A stretch of 12,424 nucleotides of DNA from Methanobacteriota archaeon (GCA_024860865.1 JACRDV010000140.1:1-12424), one strand, 5' to 3'; positions 5,329 through 12,363 are shown, counted from the first letter of the stretch. The notes: generated by a model from the sequence alone, not told the origin. Translations and numbers: made by a program.

Positions 5329-5558
5329 TCTTTCTCAAACTCTTTATGCCATTCTAAACTGCTTTTACTTGGTTTCCCTAAACCCTTTAATTTTTCAACA
5401 ATGCTAACTCTTCTAGGCTTTAAAGCTATTTCTTCTTTACGTAATTCTAAAATGACCTTACTCCCCTTACCGATAGCAAATGTTTCTCTTAGAGTTTTAG
5501 GCAAAGTTAATTGTCCTTTGCTTGTAACTTTAACTACATACTTTTCTTTTATTTTCAT
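5304..5558 (-). CDS. vapB: VapB antitoxin, AbrB/MazE-type (module 2)
   Basis: This 84-residue protein starts with a SpoVT/AbrB domain (residues 7-50: VVKVTSKGQLTLPKTLRETF, then GKGSKVILEL and EEIALKP), the usual dimeric DNA-binding fold of VapB. The rest (52-84: SIVEKLKGLGKPSKSSLEWH, then KEFEKEWERRLRR) is a charged tail of the kind that wraps the PIN toxin and blocks its active site. The start codon at 5558 lies about 28 bases from a TATA box (5583-5590), so the transcript is probably leaderless. A perfect 9-bp palindrome sits between TATA and start and should be its own operator. The order is antitoxin then toxin, with overlap. Confidence 0.92.
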   Translation of the reverse strand: MKIKEKYVVKVTSKGQLTLPKTLRETFAIGKGSKVILELRKEEIALKPRRVSIVEKLKGLGKPSKSSLEWHKEFEKEWERRLRR

Positions 5559-5583
5559 AAGTAAGAATTATATTTTCTTACTT
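5559..5583. promoter_or_regulatory. Palindromic operator of vapBC module 2
   Basis: AAGTAAGAA (5559-5567) and TTCTTACTT (5575-5583) are perfect complements around seven AT bases. The site begins next to the ATG and abuts the TATA box. A bound antitoxin dimer here would block polymerase recruitment or start. The position is ideal for autorepression; binding itself is inferred. Confidence 0.65.
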
Positions 5584-5592
5584 TATAAATTT
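5583..5592 (-). promoter_or_regulatory. TATA box of vapBC module 2
   Basis: On the minus strand TTTATAAAG is centred about 28 bases before the ATG at 5558, predicting a leaderless message. It touches the palindromic operator. Confidence 0.6.
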
Positions 5593-5773
5593 AATTGCTT
5601 TAAAGAAAGTGCGGATGAAAAGAAACACTCGGTTTGAAAGCACACATGGAATTTCAGAAGGTTCCCCTTGCAGAGCCGAGATTATTGTTGGATATCTCTT
5701 CCTGAAGCCTGGAATTTTTTTCAAAAATTCTTTTAGAGCTATTTTGGTATTTGTTTTTCTTGGTTGTTTAAAA
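5593..5773. other. Intergenic region with hairpin, no clear gene
   Basis: No gene is supported here. GAATTTTT (5712-5719) and AAAAATTC (5723-5730) form an 8-bp AT hairpin 3' of the NosD-like gene and might help end its transcript. A short frame reading VPLAEPRLLLDI near 5660-5695 looks protein-like but is too short to name. Confidence 0.35.
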
Positions 5774-6961
5774 CTATCTTCTAGGAGATGGATATGGCAC
5801 TGGAGAAGGTATAGGTGGTCTGGGAGTTGGAGGTCCTGGCAATCCCTTTGGTTTCCCTAATGATGCAAATATGTTGCCGAAACCTTTGAAACTAGTGATA
5901 TTTGCATAAACATAATTTTGAATGATGTTAACGCCGCTTCCAAGAACCATTTCCCAAGCTGTTCCATTGTACTTGTACATTCTTAAAGTAGGCTCAAATA
6001 CGTCAGCTGCTTCTGTTCTATTATAATGAATTTTAAGATGGACCCATGCTGGAGTGCTATTGGTTATCTTGAGATACTTACCAATGTTCTGCAAACCTGA
6101 AGGATCGCTTGCCAGAGCATAGGAAGAGTTTACTTTAATATCTCCAGAGTAAGTGAAGCTTGCCCTTGTATTTGTGAACAAGTTTTTGGTCATAGCATTG
6201 CCCGAGGAGCTCTCAGAGATGAAATCCCACCAATTATCGTTAAGAGTGTTGTTAGTAAGTATGTTGTTATCGGAAGAATCGAGGAAGATTCCATAGGAGT
6301 TATTTGTAATATTATTATTGGAGATTTTGCAATTGCTTCTCCCAAAGGCATATATCCCTGCTCTACCTGCAGCACCCTTAATAGTGAACCCGCTTATCTT
6401 TACATTGTTTGCAGAAATTGCAACTGCATTTTTGTTTGCAGAAATTGTAACTATGATTGTATTACCCGGGTCTCCAGAGGTCGACCTTAGAATCAACTTC
6501 TTAGTTATATTCACATTCTCATTATACGTGCCTGGGTCTACTGTTATGACATGCCCATCTAGCGTATCCCCATCGTCTATTGCTGCTTGAATGGTTGCAA
6601 AATTTTCGCCAGTATTTAAGTTATGAACTGAATTTACAAATATGCTCAGTTCAGCACTTTTTGTTGTTTGATTGGAATAAATGCTATGTATCAAAACAAC
6701 AATTTCGTCAAAATATTTTACAACTTCTCCTGCTTTAGCATATCCTGACTTAATAACAACTCCATCTTTTTTGATCTCAACGTAAGCCTTGTCAACACCA
6801 CCGCTCGACATGACATCTACTAGCTTTACTGAATAAGCGCCAACCGTTGTGCTTTCACCTAGGTTGAGGATTATATGCTCTTTAACAATAGCATCTACTT
6901 CCATTGGTACTAGTAAAACAAAAATAGCCAATGTGATGAAGAAAACAAATTTTATTCTCAT
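5774..6961 (-). CDS. Secreted NosD-like right-handed beta-helix protein with N-terminal S-layer-like domain
   Basis: This 395-residue exported protein starts with a signal peptide (residues 1-24, hydrophobic KFVFFITLAIFVLLVP). Residues 28-109 form a beta-rich domain (LNLGESTTVGAYSVKLVDV, then AYVEIKKDGVVIKSG) like modules of archaeal S-layer proteins. Residues 115-265 are NosD/PbH1-type beta-helix: ENFATIQAAIDDGD, VDPGTYNENVNITKKLIL, then repeats such as NNVKISGFTIKG, CKISNNNITNNSYGIFL and NNILTNNTLNDN. Residues 280-368 are an Ig-like beta domain seen after NosD repeats in archaeal surface proteins. The tail (374-395) is Pro-rich and ends PSPRR with no membrane anchor or PGF-type signal, so the anchor is lost or the protein is released. 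Many N-x-S/T sequons suggest glycosylation. The likely place is the cell surface; the ligand is unknown. Confidence 0.88.
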   Translation of the reverse strand: MRIKFVFFITLAIFVLLVPMEVDAIVKEHIILNLGESTTVGAYSVKLVDVMSSGGVDKAYVEIKKDGVVIKSGYAKAGEVVKYFDEIVVLIHSIYSNQTTKSAELSIFVNSVHNLNTGENFATIQAAIDDGDTLDGHVITVDPGTYNENVNITKKLILRSTSGDPGNTIIVTISANKNAVAISANNVKISGFTIKGAAGRAGIYAFGRSNCKISNNNITNNSYGIFLDSSDNNILTNNTLNDNWWDFISESSSGNAMTKNLFTNTRASFTYSGDIKVNSSYALASDPSGLQNIGKYLKITNSTPAWVHLKIHYNRTEAADVFEPTLRMYKYNGTAWEMVLGSGVNIIQNYVYANITSFKGFGNIFASLGKPKGLPGPPTPRPPIPSPVPYPSPRR

Positions 6962-6979
6962 ACTTCAGAGCGCCTAAAA

Positions 6980-7000
6980 TTTATTATCTTTGATAATAAT
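6980..7000. promoter_or_regulatory. Palindrome overlapping the NosD-like gene promoter
   Basis: ATTATTATC (6980-6988) and GATAATAAT (6992-7000) are perfect complements around TTT. On the minus strand the adjoining TAATAAATTTTA run is centred about 23 bases before the ATG at 6961 and can serve as TATA box. A palindrome on top of it could be a repressor site, or simply AT-rich chance. Confidence 0.45.
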
Positions 7001-7233
7001 TACTTTAATTAGAGCATAGTTATGATGGATAAATGTGGGTAAATATTATTATTTATATATTGCGCCCAAAAAAATTGGACAATTTAAAAATCGAAAATCG
7101 GAGAAAGCGTTTAATATAATTTTGAAAAGTTATATAATAAATAGCCAATGGGGAAAAAACCTCCTTCTTCTCCCCACTCTGCGAACAAATTTCAAAAATA
7201 GAGCTTTCACTAATTCAATTTATTTTTAAAATA
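7001..7233. other. AT-rich intergenic region, hairpin at 7149-7176
   Basis: I see no convincing gene. TGGGGA (7149-7154) and TCCCCA (7171-7176) can form a 6-bp stem with a 16-base loop. The region lies 3' of the channel gene (minus strand), so the hairpin may act at the end of that transcript. Confidence 0.35.
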
Positions 7234-8203
7234 CTAGGCTCCGCAAATTTCTCTCAGTTTGTTTAGCTGATCATGAGTCCCAACCGCAACGATAACCATG
7301 TCTTCCTCGATAAATTTTCCTTCTTTGCTTGCTGCAATTACTGCAGTTCCAGTTTTTTCCTCAGATTTAACTCTTTTAATGTCTTTCCAATCATCGATGA
7401 CCCTGATTTTACAATAAATTCTCCTATCTCGACCCCTTCAGCTAAACACAACCTGGTGATAAACTCAGCAACATGTGGTTTAATAGTGGCTTTTGCCATC
7501 ACTCTGGCCCGCTATGGAAGGAGAGATTTACTTCATCAGCGCCAGCATGGTAGAGCTTGTTAATAGTTTTGGTCCTATTAGCCTTCACAATGACCTTGAT
7601 ATTTGGATTTAGATTTTTCGCTGTGAGCTATGAGTGTGACGAAAACATTTTGATGCATCATCATCGAGCGCACTGATCAATGATTGCGCTTTTTTATTCC
7701 AACTTCTTCAAGAATTTCATCGCTTGTTGCATCGCCATGAATTACTTGAATTCCTTGCTCCACTAGTTCTCTAACTTTTTCTGTGTCCTCTTTATTACCA
7801 CAAAGTTTGTGCCAATGGCATTTAGGTCTTCCACAGCAACACTGCCAACATCTCCATATCCACAGATTATCACGTGATTTTCAAATTCTTTTTTTGCTTT
7901 CACCAATCCAAGCTCCTCCTCTAAGCTTTCTTTAACCCTAGTTTCAAGTAATGGTGGCAAAATCCAAAAAATAAATCCAATCCCGATAATTACGATTATA
8001 GTTGAGAGCACTTTACCATAAGCTGTTTCCAATGGAGCATATCCAATTGTTGTAATAGTCGCCACAGCTAAGTGAAAAGCATCAACTAAATCTAATCCTT
8101 CTAAAAAAGAAAATGCAACGGTAGAAAATACCACTAGAGAAACTAGACCTACAATTACAATGGTGAACTTATCTCTTAGTTTTTTTGCATTAAACTGCGC
8201 CAA
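7234..8203 (-). pseudogene. MthK-like K+ channel (2TM pore + RCK), broken by multiple frameshifts
   Basis: Read through frame changes, this encodes a two-helix pore and a full RCK regulator of about 320 residues, the size of MthK. The intact first part has TM1 (FTIVIVGLVSLVVFSTVAF), a pore with filter TITTIGYAP, TM2 (VLSTIIVIIGIGFIFWIL) and the RCK Rossmann loop HVIICGYGDVGSVAVEDL. Further pieces continue in other frames: VRELVEQGIQVIHGDATSDE, AQSLISALDDDA, NVFVTLIAHS, LNPNIKVIVKANRTKTINKL, VMAKATIKPHVAEFITRLCL, then SSMIGKTLKELNL and MVIVAVGTHDQLNKLREICG. Indels lie near 7791, 7690, 7648, 7614, 7520, 7506 and 7353, most in homopolymers. The filter is GYA, not GYG. The start is unsure: TTG 8203 overlaps the upstream synthetase by 14 bases, or ATG 8190 if an A run at 8180-8186 is one base short. 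It is either a young pseudogene or local sequencing error. Confidence 0.85.
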
Positions 8204-9581
8204 CCTTTTCTTTAAATCGTTTATAACTAAAAAGGGCTGCAATCGCACGAGCGGCTCTTTCTGCTGAAGGAAAGGCGGGAACATTCTCCTTCTCTAGCCG
8301 CTTCCTTTGTTGTAAAAGCTCTTCTTTTCCGATCAATGCAACTGAAAACGGCTTATGGGGATAAATCCTGTTGAGCTCTATTAAAGCCCCAATCACTTCT
8401 AGGCCTATTAAAGCGCGCATAGTAGCTATTGCAATAACTCCCCCAACATTAGGATCATCTAAGACCGATTTCATAGCTACAGTAAATCGATTTGTATCGC
8501 AATCTCCGGAAAGGTCTACCGGATTTGCGGTTACAACCCAAGGTGGAGATATGCTTGATATTTTTTGTTTAGTAATATTTTCAAGCTTAGCAAGTTTCAA
8601 TCCATATTCTTCACAAACATCAGCAGCCATTACAGCCGGCCCACCAGCATTTGTAACAATTGCAACGCCATCGGAAGGCGGCAGCGGTTGATATGCCAAT
8701 GATCTACCAAGGTCAAATAGCTCTTCTGAATCTCTTGCTCTAATTATTCCACATTGCTTGAATACAGCATCATAAACCCTGTCTTGCCCAGCCAGTGCAC
8801 CAGTGTGACTTGCCGCTGCTCTTGCACCAGCAATTGACCTTCCAGCTTTCAACACAAGAATTGGCTTAACCCTTGTAACTTCCTTTGCAATATTCATAAA
8901 TTTTCGCCCGTCTTTAACGCCCTCTATGTACAAAGTTACGACCTTAGTTTGATCATCATGAGCGAGATACTCAATTAAGTCTGCATCATCAACATCGCAC
9001 TTGTTACCAACACTTATGAATTTGCTTAATCCAATGCCCTCTGAAACCATCCACTCAACTAAAGCAACTGCAAATGCACCACTTTGAGCTATGAATGAAA
9101 TTCCACCTTTTGTTGGCATATCTAACCTTGCAAAAGAAGTGTTTAAGTTGTTAGCAGTATTCAAGTGGCCAACACAATTTGGACCAACAATGCGAATCCC
9201 ATGTTTTTTTGCAATCTCAACAACTTGTTGTTCGAGCTTTTTTCCTTCTTCATTAATCTCAGAAAAACCTGCAGACTCGATTACAACTGCCCTTATATCC
9301 TTTTCTCCACATTCTTCCAAAACTTGTGGCACAACATTAGCTGGCACAATTATTACGGCTAAATCAACTTTTTCAGGAATTTCTTTTATACTTGGGTAGG
9401 TTTTAAGGCCTAGAATTTCGGTTGATTTTGGGTTTACAGGAAAGATTTTTCCTTTAAACCTAGCTTCAAGCAAGTTTTTAACTATGTTGTTTCCAAGCTT
9501 ACCCTCGGTGCGAGAAGCGCCAATTATTGCGATGGCATTTGGCTCGAAAAATAATTTTAGCTGAGAAACAATCGATTTCAT
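8190..9581 (-). CDS. acdA: Acyl/acetyl-CoA synthetase (ADP-forming), alpha subunit
   Basis: This 463-residue protein matches the alpha subunit of archaeal ADP-forming acetyl-CoA synthetase (ACD), usually about 460 residues. Residues 12-30 hold the CoA-binding Rossmann motif (PNAIAIIGASRTEGKLGNNI), followed by FPVNPK and VDLAVIIVPA. The succinyl-CoA-ligase-like part has GPNCVGHLN (133-141), FIAQSGAF and, at 258-264, SHTGALAG, in which H259 is the phosphohistidine. E220 (YIEGVKDG) is the likely partner residue. The enzyme turns acyl-CoA, ADP and phosphate into acid, CoA and ATP in the cytosol, the energy-yielding end of sugar and amino-acid fermentation. The ATP-grasp beta subunit is not in the window and must be elsewhere, as is common. 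Substrate choice cannot be read. The ATG at 9581 is about 25 bases from a TATA box; the channel gene follows with overlap. Confidence 0.93.
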   Translation of the reverse strand: MKSIVSQLKLFFEPNAIAIIGASRTEGKLGNNIVKNLLEARFKGKIFPVNPKSTEILGLKTYPSIKEIPEKVDLAVIIVPANVVPQVLEECGEKDIRAVVIESAGFSEINEEGKKLEQQVVEIAKKHGIRIVGPNCVGHLNTANNLNTSFARLDMPTKGGISFIAQSGAFAVALVEWMVSEGIGLSKFISVGNKCDVDDADLIEYLAHDDQTKVVTLYIEGVKDGRKFMNIAKEVTRVKPILVLKAGRSIAGARAAASHTGALAGQDRVYDAVFKQCGIIRARDSEELFDLGRSLAYQPLPPSDGVAIVTNAGGPAVMAADVCEEYGLKLAKLENITKQKISSISPPWVVTANPVDLSGDCDTNRFTVAMKSVLDDPNVGGVIAIATMRALIGLEVIGALIELNRIYPHKPFSVALIGKEELLQQRKRLEKENVPAFPSAERAARAIAALFSYKRFKEKVGAV

Positions 9582-9599
9582 ATAATTTCTTGAATGTAA

Positions 9600-9613
9600 T
9601 TTAAATTTAAATT
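9600..9613 (-). promoter_or_regulatory. TATA box of the acyl-CoA synthetase gene
   Basis: AAATTTAAATTTAA on the minus strand is centred about 25 bases before the ATG at 9581, predicting a leaderless message. It is close to identical to the element before the gene at 891. Confidence 0.6.
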
Positions 9614-9632
9614 TGTTTTGAATGGATCCTTA

Positions 9633-9647
9633 ATAAAATATAAATAG
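9633..9647 (+). promoter_or_regulatory. TATA box of the secreted protein gene
   Basis: AAAATATAAATAG is centred about 48 bases before the TTG at 9688. Transcription would start near 9666 and give a leader of about 20 bases carrying the GAGGA ribosome site. Confidence 0.55.
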
Positions 9648-9675
9648 AACACAAACGAACGCAACTAAAGAGTTT

Positions 9676-9680
9676 GAGGA
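9676..9680 (+). promoter_or_regulatory. Ribosome-binding site fixing a TTG start
   Basis: GAGGA lies seven bases before TTG at 9688. It is the main support for a TTG start directly in front of the signal peptide (KKIAVFSVV). Confidence 0.65.
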
Positions 9681-9687
9681 AGTTTTA

Positions 9688-10905
9688 TTGAAAAAAATAG
9701 CAGTTTTTTCTGTAGTTATTGTAATGCTGTGTATATCCGCCTCGAAAGTTAGTGCTCAGACCCAGTATTCTACTTTTGATTTGTGGTTATATGGAAATGA
9801 AAAAATACAAATTGGAAAATACCAAATTCAGTTCGCAGATTTATCATCAAAAGAGACATATGCATTTGTGGTTGTCTATAAGGATGGGAAATTTTTATCT
9901 AACAATTGGCTAGAACTAAACAAACCACTTGAAGCCGAAACTCTCAAGATAACCTTTATTGAAGGATTTCAAAGACCAATTTTAGTTGCGCGCTTTAAAA
10001 TTGAAACATCGGGCTTTAAAAAAGAGACTTTAATCCAACTTCCAACATTTAGTTTTGAAATTTCAAACATCGAAAATAATGTAACAATATTTTATTTCCA
10101 TAAAAATAACGAATCGTTTTTCAAAAGAGTAAATTTACGCGAACCTATATTCATAGGCGGTTATAGAATTGAACCTATTAACATATCCGAGGAGTCTGTA
10201 TTTATTCATGCTATAAAATCGTTAGTAGTATTTGATGGAGAAATGCGAAGAGGCACAATAGTCAACTTATCTGAGTACCAACTTAAAATCTTGGATGCTC
10301 TAGCTAATGAAAGTAAAGTTGGATTTGGAATTTGTCGCGAAAACTTTGTAATAAAACACTTATATCTGAGCAAGAATGATTTAGTTGATTTTAAGCTCTA
10401 TAAGATTAAAGTCACTGGCGAGCCATTTATTGGCGTGGTAGAGACAAAGCTCCCGATAAAGGTTTTTGTGTTTAATGCTTCTAAGCTTTCAATACCAGTT
10501 TTTCCAGAGCTTGGAATTATAAAAAAGGTTAACAGATCGATTGTGGAAGTGGATGATTCGGTTACAGTAACTGTCACTTTTAAAAACTTTGGCCCAATAC
10601 CAGCAAAAAATGTCAGAGTCTTCGAAATTATGCCTCCAAATTTTGTGCTTACGACTGGTAAAACATATTGGGATGGAAACCTAGATGTTAACCAATCAGT
10701 GACGTATCGGTATTCACTTACTGCCTTGAAAGTTGGAGACTATGAGTTGCCACCAACCCGAGCTATATTTTCCGATGAAAAGGGACAATATGAAACTTCT
10801 TCTGGATCGATTACTGGTTATGTAAAGAAGAAAGAGCTATTGCCATCTCTCGCAAAGTGGTTCAGAGATATTTTTAAAAAAATAGCTGAATTATTTTCGC
10901 GCTAA
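9688..10905 (+). CDS. Secreted envelope protein with two S-layer-like domains and a CARDB/DUF11-type domain
   Basis: This 405-residue protein starts with TTG, supported by GAGGA seven bases upstream. Residues 1-23 are a signal peptide (KKIAVFSVVIVMLCISASKV, cut after SA). Residues 29-93 (LWLYGNEKIQIGKYQIQFAD, then AFVVVYKDGKFLSN) resemble the N-terminal domain of the NosD-like protein at 5774-6961. Residues 148-200 (NLREPIFIGGYRIEPINIS, then LVVFDGEMRRG) look like a second, more divergent copy. Residues 284-380 are an Ig-like CARDB/DUF11-type domain (VEVDDSVTVTVTFKNFGPIP, AKNVRVFEIMPPNF, QSVTYRYSLTALKVGDYELP). The end (384-405, LLPSLAKWFRDIFKKIAELF) is an amphipathic basic helix, not a membrane span, and may bind lipid head groups or another protein. 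Several N-x-S/T sequons are present. Its place is outside the cell membrane; the partner is unknown. Its stop overlaps that of the MFS gene by four bases. Confidence 0.85.
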   Translation: MKKIAVFSVVIVMLCISASKVSAQTQYSTFDLWLYGNEKIQIGKYQIQFADLSSKETYAFVVVYKDGKFLSNNWLELNKPLEAETLKITFIEGFQRPILVARFKIETSGFKKETLIQLPTFSFEISNIENNVTIFYFHKNNESFFKRVNLREPIFIGGYRIEPINISEESVFIHAIKSLVVFDGEMRRGTIVNLSEYQLKILDALANESKVGFGICRENFVIKHLYLSKNDLVDFKLYKIKVTGEPFIGVVETKLPIKVFVFNASKLSIPVFPELGIIKKVNRSIVEVDDSVTVTVTFKNFGPIPAKNVRVFEIMPPNFVLTTGKTYWDGNLDVNQSVTYRYSLTALKVGDYELPPTRAIFSDEKGQYETSSGSITGYVKKKELLPSLAKWFRDIFKKIAELFSR

Positions 10906-12179
10906 ATCTCACTTGAGCGATTTATCATTTTAAATGCTACATAAACTACGAGAGCCCCGATGGCAACCGTAGCGGCTCCAAATAAAAATAAAACTTTAAA
11001 ACCATAAAATTGTGAAATTAATCCACCTATTAACCCACCAAATATTGTTGAAATACCAATCACCGCATTGTAGACGCCTATTATCTCACCTTCTTTGTCT
11101 AATGGGGCTAATTTTATAACAACAGCAGATCCAGATACAGTAATAATTGCCCATGTAACCCCGATAAGGGCAAAAAGGAACGTAACTTCCCATACAGATT
11201 GAGCCCAAACAAAAAATAAAAGGAAAATTCCTCTGCTCAAAAATCCTGAAATCTGAACTTTCCGATGTCCAACTCTATCAGCTGCTTTTCCAACCCATTC
11301 ATAACTTAGAGCTGAAGCCACAGCGTTAATAGTATAAACCAAAAAAATTTGTTGATTTGAAAGTTTTAATTGACTGGAAAGGAATACTGGAAATGGTGTA
11401 AAAACAGCTGTCCCTGCAACAAAAATTAGAAACGTGCCTGCTAAATAAAGAAAAAGTTCTTTTTCTACCATTGTTAGCTTTGGAACATGAAAGAGCATAT
11501 GGGGATGATACTGACGTTTTTCAAAAAGTGAAGGGCGAGGCATTATTACAGCTGCTCTTTTCTTCGCGAAAAAAGTTGGATCGCGTCCCCATTTTAAAAT
11601 AAAATAACTTGCAATTAAAGACATGATTGCTGAGAGAATAAACAAAGATTCTATTGAAAGCTTACCGATGGAAATAGCTCCGATGACTAAACCTAAAACC
11701 CAACCTATTCCGCAAATTTTATTGAATATCCCTATCTTCTCTCCAAGCTCTGCTGGAGCTACTGTATCTGCTATCAGAGCACCAACTGCAGGAACAGATG
11801 CTGCAACTAAAAATCCCTGCGCAGCTCTTATTAGAATTAATTGCTGAACATTTACAGCTAAAGCTAACAACAATGTTGAGATGCTCGTAAACAAAAATCC
11901 TAAAGCAATGAAAAGCATTCTCTTATGCAATAAATCTGAAATCTTGCCCCAAAAATAAGTAGCTGGAGTTGAGGCTAGAGAGAAAAGCGAAGCAAGCAAT
12001 CCTACTTGGGTTAAAGAAGCCCCTAGGTTAACTGCATAAACCGGCAATATAGGTTCTATTATTCCGTTAGCAGCCTTATTTGGCAGAAATGCATGGAACC
12101 ATCGTTGGTCGTTCTTTTGTGAGCTAAAGGTCAACATAAGGATGAGCTCTTTTATATAAGGATGAGATAAATCTTTCAT
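10902..12179 (-). CDS. Major facilitator superfamily (MFS) transporter
   Basis: This 425-residue membrane protein has about 12 hydrophobic helices in two halves. The MFS motif A is at 78-87 (GKISDLLHKR) between helices 2 and 3, and its counterpart in the second half is at 297-307 (GKAADRVGHRK). Helix 4/5 has IRAAQGFLVAASVPAVGALI, as in drug/H+ antiporters of the DHA1 type. A cytoplasmic loop (about 198-240, basic, MPRPSLFEKRQYHPHM) joins the halves. Substrate is unknown; multidrug or metabolite export is possible but not shown. ATG 12179 gives 14 extra residues before M15 (12137); both starts are possible. AT-rich TATA-like runs lie at 12186-12197 and 12220-12233. The gene is convergent with the secreted protein gene, stops overlapping by four bases, so sense transcripts overlap. 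Confidence 0.92.
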   Translation of the reverse strand: MKDLSHPYIKELILMLTFSSQKNDQRWFHAFLPNKAANGIIEPILPVYAVNLGASLTQVGLLASLFSLASTPATYFWGKISDLLHKRMLFIALGFLFTSISTLLLALAVNVQQLILIRAAQGFLVAASVPAVGALIADTVAPAELGEKIGIFNKICGIGWVLGLVIGAISIGKLSIESLFILSAIMSLIASYFILKWGRDPTFFAKKRAAVIMPRPSLFEKRQYHPHMLFHVPKLTMVEKELFLYLAGTFLIFVAGTAVFTPFPVFLSSQLKLSNQQIFLVYTINAVASALSYEWVGKAADRVGHRKVQISGFLSRGIFLLFFVWAQSVWEVTFLFALIGVTWAIITVSGSAVVIKLAPLDKEGEIIGVYNAVIGISTIFGGLIGGLISQFYGFKVLFLFGAATVAIGALVVYVAFKMINRSSEI

Positions 12180-12185
12180 TTCAAT

Positions 12186-12197
12186 TTTAAAATAGAA
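12186..12197 (-). promoter_or_regulatory. Putative TATA box of the MFS gene
   Basis: CTATTTTAAAAT on the minus strand is close to the ATG at 12179 (about 12 bases). If it is the real box, transcription starts inside the frame and M15 (12137) would be the true start. The alternative run near 12220-12233 would keep ATG 12179. Confidence 0.35.
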
Positions 12198-12241
12198 TTT
12201 TCTAACTGGAGTAAAAAAGGATTAAAAAACTTTAAGGAACA

Positions 12242-12250
12242 TTTTTATAT
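12242..12250 (+). promoter_or_regulatory. TATA box of a short transcript
   Basis: TTTTTATAT is centred about 26-28 bases before 12273-12275, where a GTG and a structured region begin. No other gene follows within the window. Confidence 0.45.
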
Positions 12251-12272
12251 GTTAGTAGTCTAAAAAATTCTT

Positions 12273-12363
12273 CTGTGATAAAAGAACAAAACCCCTCCGG
12301 GGAAATAAGACTGTTGTTTATCCAGTTCTTTTGTTGAAGGGATAATTGTTGTTTTTATTTTTT
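12273..12363 (+). ncRNA. Candidate short structured RNA (about 90 nt), or mRNA of a 20-residue peptide
   Basis: Downstream of a TATA box the sequence has AAAAGAAC (12280-12287) pairing with GTTCTTTT (12325-12332), and inside it CCCC-TCC-GGGG (12292-12302). A T-rich run (12349-12363) could end transcription. This fits a small RNA with a closing stem and an inner hairpin. It has no clear C/D or H/ACA box set. The same span holds a GTG-started 20-codon frame (12275-12337) at the leaderless position, reading VIKEQNPSGEIRLLFIQFFC. I cannot tell whether the unit works as RNA, as a small protein, or is a gene fragment. Confidence 0.35.

Noticed and set aside
2385-5770. A second copy of the tRNA 3' end as attachment site
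   Set aside because: I looked for the T-arm/acceptor sequence in the island and found only short CCCGGG-type matches, which also occur elsewhere (497, 6465).
7035-7229. Plus-strand 64-codon frame beginning GKYYYLYIAPKK
   Set aside because: It starts with GTG and is made of AT-rich codons (Lys, Ile, Asn, Tyr), with no ribosome site or recognisable motif.
8371-9399. Plus-strand frames opposite the acyl-CoA synthetase
   Set aside because: They are antisense shadows of a clearly recognised full-length enzyme gene.
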